IMG/VR virus record: IMGVR_UViG_3300042905_000506
Location: 1-30,294 of that record
From: a virus
DNA: 30,294 nt
Reading direction: 5' to 3' (one strand)
The notes beneath the pieces were generated by a model. The model did no database searches. It had not been told where the DNA came from and saw only the letters and a program-made list of their open reading frames with translations. Of the stretch, positions 7,238 to 13,683 are shown piece by piece (the first letter of the stretch is position 1; the number at the start of each line of letters is the position of its first letter). Both the position numbers and the translations under genes were made by a program.

Positions 7238-7858
7238 CTATACTTTTTTAGGAGTGCATTTACCAGGGAATAATGACCACCCTATATTGAATGGTACAAT
7301 CACCCATGAATATGTCAATCCAGAGCCCCACAGTGAGTAATACATTCCTGCATTTACATACCATGAGTCTTTCTTAAATGAATATCCATAGCCCCAGTTA
7401 TGCATTCCATCTTTCAAGAAATGCTTTCTTACAATTTCTGATTGTTTTTTCTTGTCCAGCATATTGTCTCTGGACCACCATGATTTTCCAGACCATGCAC
7501 TTGTCTGAATTTGCCAAGTGCCTAACGCACCTGTAAACCAAGGTGAACTTTCTGTAAGCGACTGATGCTTAGATTCACGCCAGGTTATCGCCCAGGCTCC
7601 TCTTAGCATCCCAGGTCTATTAAAACCTGCGTTAAACAGAATCTTTGCCTGCTTATCATTACACTTATTTGGCAGAATCCAAACTTTCTTTTCATCTGCC
7701 TTTCTTTCTAATGCGTCAGCGGTGGCAAAGTTTCCCGTACCTTCCGCCAAGGGCGCAGACTTAGCATACGCCATGCTTGGTGCAGCAATAAAAGTAATTG
7801 CCAAAACTGCAGCGGCAATCCAATCTACTGCTAAACCAATTTGGTTTTTTGTCGTCAT
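7238..7858 (-). CDS. Secreted lysozyme-like / lytic transglycosylase-type protein
   Basis: A 206-aa protein with a signal peptide: KNQ start, hydrophobic core AAAVLAITFIAAPSMA and a likely cleavage after AYA (about residue 32). The mature part has WRESKHQ with candidate catalytic Glu95, and GALGTWQIQTSAW (about 111-123), matching the E...G-x-W/Q pattern of lysozyme-like transglycosylases. It probably cleaves peptidoglycan during lysis or, unusually, from outside. I chose ATG 7858 because it has a near-perfect AAGGAGG site 5 nt upstream and begins the signal peptide. A -35/-10 pair lies upstream. It is flanked by tRNA genes. A virion-associated role is an alternative. Confidence 0.75.
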   Translation of the reverse strand: MTTKNQIGLAVDWIAAAVLAITFIAAPSMAYAKSAPLAEGTGNFATADALERKADEKKVWILPNKCNDKQAKILFNAGFNRPGMLRGAWAITWRESKHQSLTESSPWFTGALGTWQIQTSAWSGKSWWSRDNMLDKKKQSEIVRKHFLKDGMHNWGYGYSFKKDSWYVNAGMYYSLWGSGLTYSWVIVPFNIGWSLFPGKCTPKKV

Positions 7859-7886
7859 ATTGACCTCCTTGGGCGGCAACTCTACT

Positions 7887-7915
7887 AGAATATCACGGAT
7901 AGAAAACAATTACAA
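7887..7915 (-). promoter_or_regulatory. Promoter candidate for the lysozyme-like gene
   Basis: On the minus strand TTGTAA (7910-7915) and TATTCT (7887-7892) are separated by 17 nt, and TGA precedes the -10 (TGATATTCT, an extended -10). A start near 7880 gives a ~22-nt leader containing AAGGAGG before ATG 7858. It lies between tRNA-Ala and the gene. Confidence 0.5.
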
Positions 7916-7935
7916 TAAAAATACAGCCCAGTGAG

Positions 7936-8006
7936 TGGAGAATAACGGAGTCGAACCGATGACTGTTCCTTGCAAAAGAACTGTTATACCATTTAACTAA
8001 TTCCCC
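7936..8006 (-). tRNA. tRNA-Ala(TGC)
   Basis: Cloverleaf of 71 nt: acceptor GGGGAAT/ATTCTCC with one G-U pair, D-stem GTTA/TAAC, anticodon loop TTTGCAA in stem GTTCT/GGAAC, T-loop TTCGACT. One T-T mismatch lies in the T-stem. Discriminator A; no encoded CCA. Confidence 0.88.
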
Positions 8007-8010
8007 TTAG

Positions 8011-8082
8011 TGGTCCCTGACGGATTCGAACCGCCGACCTTTTCGGTGTAAACGAAACACTCTACCGCTGAGTTAAAGGACC
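8011..8082 (-). tRNA. tRNA-Val(TAC)
   Basis: Cloverleaf of 72 nt: acceptor GGTCCTT/AGGGACC, anticodon stem TTTCG/CGAAA with loop TTTACAC, T-arm with TTCGAAT, discriminator A. It sits 4 nt upstream of tRNA-Ala. Confidence 0.92.
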
Positions 8083-8087
8083 GTGCG

Positions 8088-8161
8088 AGCCTCAGATCGG
8101 ATTCGAACCGATGACTTGCCGCTTACAAGGCGGCTACTCTGGCCAACTGAGTTACTGAGGC
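8088..8161 (-). tRNA. tRNA-Thr(TGT)
   Basis: Cloverleaf of 74 nt: acceptor GCCTCAG/CTGAGGC, D-stem ACTC/GAGT, anticodon stem GCCGC/GCGGC with loop CTTGTAA, T-arm ATCGG-TTCGAAT-CCGAT, discriminator T. Confidence 0.93.
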
Positions 8162-8165
8162 TTGG

Positions 8166-8236
8166 AGCGAACGATGGGAATCGAACCCACACCGTCTGCT
8201 TGGAAGGCAGAGGCACTACCATTATGCAACGTTCGC
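8166..8236 (-). tRNA. tRNA-Gly(TCC)
   Basis: Cloverleaf of 71 nt: acceptor GCGAACG/CGTTCGC, anticodon stem TCTGC/GCAGA with loop CTTCCAA, T-arm GTGGG-TTCGATT-CCCAT, discriminator T. Confidence 0.93.
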
Positions 8237-8240
8237 CTAG

Positions 8241-8313
8241 CGCCCTTGGCTGGATTCGAACCAGCGACTAATGGATTAGAAGTCCACTACTCTATCCTCT
8301 GAGTTACAAGGGC
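8241..8313 (-). tRNA. tRNA-Arg(TCT)
   Basis: Cloverleaf of 73 nt: acceptor GCCCTTG/CAAGGGC, D-stem ACTC/GAGT, anticodon stem GTGGA/TCCAT with loop CTTCTAA, T-arm GCTGG-TTCGAAT-CCAGC, discriminator G. It reads AGA/AGG, which are frequent in these genes. Confidence 0.93.
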
Positions 8314-8317
8314 TTGG

Positions 8318-8392
8318 TTGGGCGGGTGGGATTTGAACCCACGATACACGGCTTATAAGACCGCTTCCAAAACCAGACTAGGATACCGCCCA
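8318..8392 (-). tRNA. tRNA-Ile(TAT)
   Basis: Cloverleaf of 75 nt: acceptor TGGGCGG/CCGCCCA, anticodon stem GCGGT/GCCGT (two G-U pairs) with loop CTTATAA, variable GTATC, T-arm GTGGG-TTCAAAT-CCCAC, discriminator A. TAT reads ATA directly. Most bacteria instead read ATA with a lysidine-modified CAT tRNA, so this is an unusual isoacceptor. Confidence 0.85.
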
Positions 8393-8394
8393 TC

Positions 8395-8412
8395 GAATCA
8401 TGCAGATGATTC
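8395..8412 (-). other. 7-bp stem-loop just upstream of tRNA-Ile
   Basis: GAATCAT-GCAG-ATGATTC is a perfect 7-bp hairpin on a 4-nt loop. It ends 2 nt before the tRNA-Ile 5' end and overlaps the last codons and stop of the DUF7455-like gene. It could halt RNase trimming or mark processing between mRNA and tRNA. Confidence 0.6.
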
Positions 8413-8643
8413 TGACTTAGGGTTAATTGTATCCCTTTCGTCTATAATGTCAAGGGCTTTTTCATAAATGGAGGCTTCCACTTTATTAAAGTGATGACCG
8501 CAGAAATATAGACTACCAGTTTCAAATTTAATTAATACAAATGCTTGTGCTGGACAGTTTCCATGATCACACCGATCCAGTTTGGTAAGAATTCCGTGGC
8601 TGGGCTTTTCAGTTGTTTCGGCCTGCATGACTGCTGTTTCCAC
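8398..8643 (-). CDS. DUF7455-like zinc-binding protein
   Basis: An 81-aa protein with the pattern LDRCDHGNCPAQAFV, then SLYFCGHHFNK. This resembles small actinobacterial DUF7455 proteins, where a CxxxxC pair and a C-x-H-H pair bind one metal. GTG 8643 is chosen as start because a strong AAGGAGG site lies 4 nt upstream; the ATG five codons later is too far from it. It lies between tRNA-Gln and tRNA-Ile. Molecular role is unknown. Confidence 0.78.
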   Translation of the reverse strand: METAVMQAETTEKPSHGILTKLDRCDHGNCPAQAFVLIKFETGSLYFCGHHFNKVEASIYEKALDIIDERDTINPKSESSA

Positions 8644-8689
8644 AGCACCTCCTTGTGTATATGACTATTTTATCATTGTTGATATTACG

Positions 8690-8760
8690 CTGCGGGACTA
8701 GGATTCGAACCTAGACAAACAGTTCCAAAGACTGTCGTGCTGCCATTACACAATCCCGCA
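8690..8760 (-). tRNA. tRNA-Gln(TTG)
   Basis: Cloverleaf of 71 nt: acceptor TGCGGGA/TCCCGCA, D-stem GTGT/GCAC, anticodon stem ACAGT/ACTGT with loop CTTTGGA, T-arm CTAGG-TTCGAAT-CCTAG, discriminator G. Its 5' base directly abuts the stop codon of the 61-aa gene. Confidence 0.94.
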
Positions 8761-8946
8761 CTATTCTTCTGTTTCGTCCCACCTGATTATCATTGATGCA
8801 TAACGCAGACCCTCAAGAAACCATCTTATTCTATCCATATCGTTATCGTTTTCTTGTGGGTAGTAAGAGTTTATCGCACTCTCTATTTGAGATGCAAATA
8901 TTTCTCGCCAATGTTTTTGGCATTCATCGTTAGTGTGGATTTCCAT
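8761..8946 (-). CDS. Small acidic hypothetical protein (61 aa)
   Basis: A 61-aa protein beginning MEIHTNDECQKHWREIF, with an ATG at 8946 preceded by GAGAG. It is mostly helical and acidic, without a signal, membrane segment or metal motif. It overlaps the tiny membrane protein gene upstream by 17 nt, and its stop codon touches tRNA-Gln with no gap. I do not recognise the family. Confidence 0.65.
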   Translation of the reverse strand: MEIHTNDECQKHWREIFASQIESAINSYYPQENDNDMDRIRWFLEGLRYASMIIRWDETEE

Positions 8947-9022
8947 TTTCTCTCATAAATCTATCGGCAAATGCCCAGCCAAATACCACGCCGATAAATA
9001 GTATCAAAAGTTTATTTTTCAT
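8930..9022 (-). CDS. Tiny single-pass membrane protein (30 aa)
   Basis: A 30-aa frame from ATG 9022 to TAA 8930: MKNKLLILFIGVVFGWAFAD, then a short charged tail. One hydrophobic segment (residues 5-19) after a basic start predicts a single membrane span with a short charged C-terminus. It starts 2 nt after the tRNA-Pro discriminator base, so no ribosome-binding site exists outside the tRNA. If the tRNA 3' end is cut, the message would be leaderless, which actinobacteria tolerate well. It overlaps the following gene by 17 nt, a recurrent spacing here. A lysis-accessory role is possible but unsupported. Confidence 0.5.
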   Translation of the reverse strand: MKNKLLILFIGVVFGWAFADRFMRENGNPH

Positions 9023-9023
9023 G

Positions 9024-9097
9024 TCGGAATGAAAGGATTTGAACCTTCGACCCCTTGCTCCCAAAGCAAGTGCGCTACCAAACTGCGCCACATTCCG
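9024..9097 (-). tRNA. tRNA-Pro(TGG)
   Basis: Cloverleaf of 74 nt: acceptor CGGAATG/CATTCCG, D-stem GCGC/GCGC, anticodon stem CTTGC/GCAAG with loop TTTGGGA, T-arm GAAGG-TTCAAAT-CCTTT, discriminator A. Confidence 0.94.
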
Positions 9098-9100
9098 TGA

Positions 9101-9182
9101 CCCATATGCTAGCGGGTAACTACACCATCCTCAGGTTTATCTGCACTATAGCGTACTGAAATAAGGAATGCTAGCATATGGG
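9101..9182 (-). other. 13-bp inverted repeat upstream of tRNA-Pro
   Basis: CCCATATGCTAGC (9101-9113) and GCTAGCATATGGG (9170-9182) are perfect inverted copies enclosing 56 nt; with a 2-nt bulge the stem extends to GAC/GTC. It fills the non-coding gap between the 9186 stop and tRNA-Pro, ending 3 nt before the tRNA. The minus strand of the loop also contains a 22-codon frame (ATG at the stem to TAG) without a ribosome-binding site, which I do not call. Confidence 0.8.
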
Positions 9183-9185
9183 GGT

Positions 9186-9566
9186 CTATGTTGTACTATC
9201 TTTTCTAAAGGCAAATGGAGATTCCTGCCACATCTTTTCCATTCTCTTTGCTCTTTCTACGATTGTTCTGGACCATGAAAATCCAGCGTCGCCGCCCCAT
9301 GCTTCCCACATAATTTTTCCATTAGATGGATATCCAGGTTCACCAGGGCTGAATCCTTGACCCTGCTTATCAACCTCGTGTCTGGAAAAATAAGAATACA
9401 TTCTTTTCACCGTATCAAGCGAAAGAGGCTCTTTATTGGCAAGTTGTCGTGCGCGGGTCCATCCTACTTGTGTGCCCGCACCCTTTGCCTTACCTTCCTC
9501 TTTCCACTTAATTGCGCGGCGGCCAGCGGCTACCATTGCATCAGTTGGTGTATATGTCTCTGCCAT
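9186..9566 (-). CDS. Conserved phage protein (KRMYSYFSRHEVDK / WGGDAG domain)
   Basis: The core has ATQVGW-like and RARQLAN segments, then LSLDTVKRMYSYFSRHEVDK and a C-terminal YPSNGKIMWEAWGGDAG followed by W. This is a compact domain widespread in phages, often fused or adjacent to head and packaging proteins; its biochemical role is unsettled. I place the start at ATG 9566, 4 nt after the upstream stop, giving 126 aa. The ATG at 9599 is an alternative that would overlap the methyltransferase by 29 nt; neither has a strong ribosome-binding site. Confidence 0.72.
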   Translation of the reverse strand: MAETYTPTDAMVAAGRRAIKWKEEGKAKGAGTQVGWTRARQLANKEPLSLDTVKRMYSYFSRHEVDKQGQGFSPGEPGYPSNGKIMWEAWGGDAGFSWSRTIVERAKRMEKMWQESPFAFRKDSTT

Positions 9567-9570
9567 AGGT

Positions 9571-10107
9571 CTATTGTACCACTTTTGAGCAATAGTCATA
9601 CATCACAATTCCAGATGCGGTGCCGACATTTAAAGATCTTACCGAACCATATTGTTGAATATATACTATGTCATCGGCAAAGTTTAGTACGTCATGCGAG
9701 AGGCCCCGCCCCTCTTCACCAAAAACCATAACAGACTTAGGAGACCAAGAATATTCATTGACTACCTTTGCATCTCCCACATTATCAATGGCAACGATAC
9801 GATAGCCATCGTTCCTAAGACTGATAAGAACGTCCATAATGTTGTCGGCATGATGTACATGCTCGTAGTGATGCGTTCCAACAGCCCCGCGTTTGTCCCA
9901 TCTTTTGATTCCACAACGAATCACCCTCTTCCCAAGAAATGCATTGCAATTTCTTACGACATTAGAAAAATTAAAATCTCCATTTATTCTTTCTACCACC
10001 ACAACAAACTCATTGCGCTTAGCATCTAAGTTGGCGCGGATAGCATCATCATGCCAGTATTTGTAAAAATCCGTAACGTTTCTAGTATCTGTTGTCAACT
10101 GCTCCAC
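9571..10107 (-). CDS. SpoU/TrmH-family RNA 2'-O-methyltransferase
   Basis: This 178-aa protein has the three SPOUT motifs: motif 1 NFSNVVRNCNAF (N48, R52), motif 2 VFGEEGRGLS (128-137) and motif 3 QQYGSVRSLNVGTASG (151-166). These form the knotted S-adenosylmethionine site and methylate ribose 2'-OH of tRNA or rRNA. The size fits a minimal TrmH/TrmL-type enzyme. Nine tRNAs and a tmRNA lie just downstream, so a phage tRNA is a natural substrate; that is inference. The GTG at 10107 is used as start; TTG 10098 would give a 17-nt overlap with the upstream gene and a better spaced GGTGGAG. Confidence 0.88.
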   Translation of the reverse strand: MEQLTTDTRNVTDFYKYWHDDAIRANLDAKRNEFVVVVERINGDFNFSNVVRNCNAFLGKRVIRCGIKRWDKRGAVGTHHYEHVHHADNIMDVLISLRNDGYRIVAIDNVGDAKVVNEYSWSPKSVMVFGEEGRGLSHDVLNFADDIVYIQQYGSVRSLNVGTASGIVMYDYCSKVVQ

Positions 10108-10423
10108 CCATAGTATAGATGAAATACATCATCGATTTCTCTTCTTCTGACAGTTCATCAGAAGAGTACCATAGGTCTGACTTGTCAGTCAAATAAATTA
10201 ATGTCTGTCCATCATCAGTAATCCTAACATCAATAAAGTTTTTAAACCATAGTGATGAGATTAAATCTGATTCAGTTATTCTTATTTGCTTGACCAACTC
10301 TTCTTGCTCTTTGTAAAACTTTTTGGTAAAGCGATACACTGGCTCACCAAGAATATTTTGTGATACTTCCACAATATATTCATTGTGGACTAGCCAATCA
10401 ATAATTTTATCTGGAAGATCCAT
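10082..10423 (-). CDS. Hypothetical protein near terminase (113 aa)
   Basis: A 113-aa protein whose ATG 10423 shares a base with the upstream TAA (TAATG). The first half (MDLPDKIIDWLVHNEYIVEV, then GEPVYRFTKKFYKE) reads like a winged-helix domain, followed by a helical segment and an acidic stretch. No catalytic motif is visible. It is translationally coupled to the HNH protein. Confidence 0.65.
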   Translation of the reverse strand: MDLPDKIIDWLVHNEYIVEVSQNILGEPVYRFTKKFYKEQEELVKQIRITESDLISSLWFKNFIDVRITDDGQTLIYLTDKSDLWYSSDELSEEEKSMMYFIYTMGGAVDNRY

Positions 10424-10902
10424 TAGCCCGCCCTTCTAGCAAAACCTAAAATACAAGCATAGCAATGATATATTTTGTGATCACACTCATTTGACTTACG
10501 CTTGGCCCACCCAGGAAATGTGCGTGGCTGCGGGTCTGAATGGCATACCGAACACATTTCTCCTGGTAGAAGAATTCTACCAGACATACAAACGCTACAT
10601 ACTTTTGGGCGGTTACGTTTCCTAACCCTTTTACGGTCTACAAAATTTGATCTAGGTGGTGGGTCTGGAATGGTCCCATCTGCAAGAGGTATTCTGTCGC
10701 TCTTCCATAGATTGCATTGCTTGTGAGCCAATCTTAAATTAGAGATATTCCACGTTCCGCCTTTAGAAAGTGGAATCCAGTGGTCTAGTGTTCTTTTCTC
10801 TTTCTTGCCAAATTTGTTTTTACAGATAAAACACAGATCGCCGTCTCTTTCTATCAGCATCTGTATTGCTTCCTGTTTACCCTGCCAAGTTATTTCAATC
10901 AT
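10423..10902 (-). CDS. HNH endonuclease, packaging-associated type
   Basis: A 159-aa HNH nuclease: zinc pair C24-x2-C27, then LDHWIPLSKGG (D40, H41), SNLRLAHKQCN (N55, H60, C63), the beta-beta-alpha metal finger. The C-terminus has additional zinc-ribbon cysteines (C102, C105, C117, C120 and a C/H cluster near 140-150). Its ATG 10902 overlaps the large terminase stop by one base (TAATG). HNH proteins next to terminase genes are known packaging partners in cos phages (established for HK97-like phages), so that role is likely, but a homing enzyme is possible. Confidence 0.88.
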   Translation of the reverse strand: MIEITWQGKQEAIQMLIERDGDLCFICKNKFGKKEKRTLDHWIPLSKGGTWNISNLRLAHKQCNLWKSDRIPLADGTIPDPPPRSNFVDRKRVRKRNRPKVCSVCMSGRILLPGEMCSVCHSDPQPRTFPGWAKRKSNECDHKIYHCYACILGFARRAG

Positions 10903-12686
10903 TAGATCATCCCTATGTGCCAATCATTTCTAGGATCATTCATAACCAGAGGTCTAATAATATTTTCAGGATTGGGGGCGTTCGCCTGCTCAATCCTTTT
11001 ATCTCTAATTAGTTGCTTATATGTGTGAACTTCTATCTCTACTTCTTTGGCTTCTCTCTTAGTGCCAATAATTGAATTATAAAGAGCACCACATACAGCA
11101 TCAGAGAGGTCTTTAGAACCTTTTCTTGGATGGTCAACCTTATCACGAATAATTCTTAGTTGCAAGAGTTCGTCTATCAATAGTGGTATTCTGGGGCCGA
11201 CAATTCTTTCTTCTCCTACAAGCATTGCCATGTCATCATAGTGCTTCTTCCCAACGGAAAGAGTCTCTGTGTTGACTCCAATCATTCTGAGTTCAGACTG
11301 GATATCATGAGACTGCCATCTATCGAATGTCGCCTTTTTGATATTAAATCCACGACTTCTAAGATCGACTATGAATTGCTTAACTTCTGAGAAGTCTACT
11401 GATTTGTCTGAGGTTGGTGTCCACCATCTAACACAATCTACCATAGCAATAGGACTAACAACTTCGTGGTTTAAGAATGATTTGATATGCACCCATCTAT
11501 CGATATGTGCCATAGCGACAGCACAATGGTCATGCTTTTGTGCAAGGTCAACGTGAATAAAATATTCTTTATCCTCCTGCGGCTGGAAGAAATCATAGAA
11601 TCTTCCGAACTCATCTACACCGTTATAAGGCTGATTAAAGCATGTTTCTATCTTGTCCCTTGATTTAAAGAAAGCATCTACTGATTCTGGCGGCATACAT
11701 GCAAAACGAGATAGCGCATCTACTGGATTTGTAAAGAACGCCCTCTTAAAATCTTCAATTGTTCTGGTTGGATTGACCTCCCACGTTGGCCTCTTTAGCG
11801 CAAACATCCTTGGAAATCTATAGGCATTAATACAATCTTCTTCCCACTGAATTATAAATTTGTTTTCTTGTATCGAATCTTCCAGTTCATCATCAATCTT
11901 AAATTCGTGCTCTCTGACTATGACATCTTTATCGGCTATAACAGAATCGTATCTTTGCTGGATAAAGTCCCCCTTAAATCTTGGGAATGAAAGTAGAATA
12001 ACCTTCCCATAGTCTGGAAATCTAGAGTCTACTGAGGCCCTATACATATCATAGATTGCTTGTGCAGTTTTAGACTGATCGTTGCCACTTGTTGACTCCA
12101 TACTAAATCCAGAGATCTCATCAAGAATCACACAGATTACGTTGTATCCCTCCCAAGATTCTCTTTCAGAGTGGCCTGAATGACATGTTACTGACTTATC
12201 AAATGCCACGGCCTGTGCGGTAACACTATACTTACCCTGAAACCAAGGAGAATCCTCAATGCGCTTACGAAATCCCTTGAAGAAAACATTCTTAGCCTGA
12301 TCAGCATTGATAGCAATATTAATAATGTCGATTGCATCTCCAGGCGGCTTGCCATAATACTTTGCGGGATCTTTTAGGCAGAGCAGGAGATACACCATAT
12401 ACGCAACCGCAACAGTTGACATGTAATCTTTTCCAGATCCCTTGCCAAGTTGTAGGATCACTTCATTACAGGTTTGCTTATATCGTTTTAGACCGCCGTC
12501 TTCTCCAAAAACTCTGATCAAAGTGTCTTTCTTATAGATCTGTGTCATAGCCTTGATGCATTGATATTGGTGTTCTGAAAGGGGCGGCAGGCTCAGATAC
12601 CTATCGCTAGTAGTAAATTCTTCTATGGATACTGGAATCTCATCGAATTCATCACCATCAAGTGCTTGTAAAAAATCATCAAACAC
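10902..12686 (-). CDS. terL: Terminase large subunit
   Basis: This 594-aa protein is the packaging motor. The ATPase half has Walker A GKGSGKD (81-87) and Walker B VICVILDE (183-190). The RNase H-like nuclease half has acidic residues in HVDLAQ (D380), ATFDRW (D455) and GSKDLSDAV (D526/D529). It threads DNA into proheads and cuts it. The start is GTG 12686, sharing one base with the TAG stop of the small subunit (TAGTG) and preceded by GAGGG. Length is ordinary for the family. It is followed directly by the HNH protein. Confidence 0.96.
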   Translation of the reverse strand: MFDDFLQALDGDEFDEIPVSIEEFTTSDRYLSLPPLSEHQYQCIKAMTQIYKKDTLIRVFGEDGGLKRYKQTCNEVILQLGKGSGKDYMSTVAVAYMVYLLLCLKDPAKYYGKPPGDAIDIINIAINADQAKNVFFKGFRKRIEDSPWFQGKYSVTAQAVAFDKSVTCHSGHSERESWEGYNVICVILDEISGFSMESTSGNDQSKTAQAIYDMYRASVDSRFPDYGKVILLSFPRFKGDFIQQRYDSVIADKDVIVREHEFKIDDELEDSIQENKFIIQWEEDCINAYRFPRMFALKRPTWEVNPTRTIEDFKRAFFTNPVDALSRFACMPPESVDAFFKSRDKIETCFNQPYNGVDEFGRFYDFFQPQEDKEYFIHVDLAQKHDHCAVAMAHIDRWVHIKSFLNHEVVSPIAMVDCVRWWTPTSDKSVDFSEVKQFIVDLRSRGFNIKKATFDRWQSHDIQSELRMIGVNTETLSVGKKHYDDMAMLVGEERIVGPRIPLLIDELLQLRIIRDKVDHPRKGSKDLSDAVCGALYNSIIGTKREAKEVEIEVHTYKQLIRDKRIEQANAPNPENIIRPLVMNDPRNDWHIGMI

Positions 12687-13201
12687 TAGTAGCCCTCAGC
12701 CTTGCCCGTAACTTCACTAAGTCTTTTAGAAACTTCTTTTCTGCAATGAGCGCAGTCAGCAATTACTTCTTTTAGGATGCCGACAAGAATCTCTTGCTTT
12801 CTTTCAGTCTCTACAATCTGGTCTGCAATTTCATTGTTCTCAATCAGGCCAGCCTTTTGAAGCATGTCAATTTGCTTCTGCTGTATGTCTGCAATAAGTT
12901 TTAGCGCGGCTGTCTTGTGTGACAGTGCCTGAGTTTGGTTTGCCTCTTCAACAACTTTCCACGCTTCGGCAATGAGCATAGAGTAGTGATTATCTGCACC
13001 AGCAAGCGCCTCCCTTGCACGATTTTGAATTAATTTGTCGCTGTGAACAACGGAACGCCACTCGTTCAGATATTCTTGAACCTCTGTTCGCTTAAATCCA
13101 GTTTCTCTGGCGATGTGTGTGGGATTGGTTGTGCCTTTGAGAAATACCTCAACAACCTTATTAATTCTTTCCCATCTATCTGCCAACTCTAATTCAGGCA
13201 A
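12686..13201 (-). CDS. terS: Terminase small subunit (putative)
   Basis: A protein of 171 aa from TTG 13201, immediately before the large terminase. An N-terminal helix-turn-helix (THIARETGFKRTEVQEYLNEW) would bind the packaging site, followed by a long helical stretch suited to ring assembly and a CxxC pair near the end. TTG 13201 gives the 8-nt stop/start overlap (TTGCCTGA) repeated at several junctions here and has GAGG upstream; the GTG 12 codons earlier is an alternative. Assignment rests on position and HTH, as this family diverges fast. Confidence 0.82.
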   Translation of the reverse strand: MPELELADRWERINKVVEVFLKGTTNPTHIARETGFKRTEVQEYLNEWRSVVHSDKLIQNRAREALAGADNHYSMLIAEAWKVVEEANQTQALSHKTAALKLIADIQQKQIDMLQKAGLIENNEIADQIVETERKQEILVGILKEVIADCAHCRKEVSKRLSEVTGKAEGY

Positions 13202-13484
13202 CTTTCTTATTCCTCTTCTTCTTCGACCTAGCCACACCCCGTAGTTGCGAGACGTAGAAAGACCTGTACCGCCCGTCCGAACTTAGACAGTCTATCCAAG
13301 TTACTTTCTTTTCATCATTGTGAACCATTTTGATGAACTTGAAAGTGCCGCGTTCGTATTTAAACCTTAGTGGTGTACCTATGGTAATTTCATCCTTGCC
13401 ATGCTTCATTTCGTAGAAAACTGAAATATGCTGATTGAAATTATATGGGGCATTAACTGCACCAGACTTCTTTTTGTTAGCCAT
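13194..13484 (-). CDS. Basic hypothetical protein (96 aa)
   Basis: A 96-aa protein starting at ATG 13484 with GGTG upstream. Its N- and C-terminal ends are strongly basic (MANKKKSG; RSKKKRNKKVA), and the middle is beta-rich (TPLRFKYERGTFKFIKMVHN). This may be a small DNA- or RNA-binding fold. It lies downstream of an extended -10 promoter candidate and upstream of terminase. I do not recognise the family. Confidence 0.65.
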   Translation of the reverse strand: MANKKKSGAVNAPYNFNQHISVFYEMKHGKDEITIGTPLRFKYERGTFKFIKMVHNDEKKVTWIDCLSSDGRYRSFYVSQLRGVARSKKKRNKKVA

Positions 13485-13499
13485 TATTTCACCACATTC

Positions 13500-13508
13500 A
13501 TTATAGCA
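13500..13508 (-). promoter_or_regulatory. Extended -10 promoter candidate upstream of packaging genes
   Basis: The 25-bp gap before the 96-aa gene carries TGCTATAAT on the minus strand, an extended -10 with no clear -35. A start ~7 nt downstream would give a short leader (about 9 nt) to ATG 13484. The same 9-mer occurs in two other gaps of the window. Confidence 0.45.
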
Positions 13509-13509
13509 C

Positions 13510-13683
13510 CTAAACCGAATGCCCGCCGTTGCGGGTCGGTGACCAAACCATTCCTGGCCTATCTATTCCTCTAATCAGACGGTATCCACAATCGTCACAC
13601 TGAGCGTCATCTCTATTTTGCATAGCAACCATTTTCTCATGGTCGGTATCGCAGGCTGGACAATAATAGGTATATATGGGCAT
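13510..13683 (-). CDS. FmdB-like zinc ribbon protein (57 aa)
   Basis: A 57-aa protein beginning MPIYTYYCPACDTDHEKMVAM, with a second pair CDDCGYRLIRG near residue 29. Two CxxC knuckles plus the characteristic MPIY-Y-C start match the FmdB small-regulator zinc ribbon. ATG 13683 overlaps the preceding TAA by one base and has AAGGAGA upstream. The tail is glycine- and arginine-rich. It may act as a transcription accessory protein near the late genes; the target is unknown. Confidence 0.82.
   Translation of the reverse strand: MPIYTYYCPACDTDHEKMVAMQNRDDAQCDDCGYRLIRGIDRPGMVWSPTRNGGHSV

Noticed and set aside
8667-8675. TGATAAAAT as a promoter for the DUF7455-like gene
   Set aside because: A weak -10 with no -35; the upstream tRNA transcript can supply this gene.
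9114-9169. 22-codon frame inside the stem-loop at 9101-9182
   Set aside because: It begins in the stem, lacks a ribosome-binding site, and is short enough to be chance.
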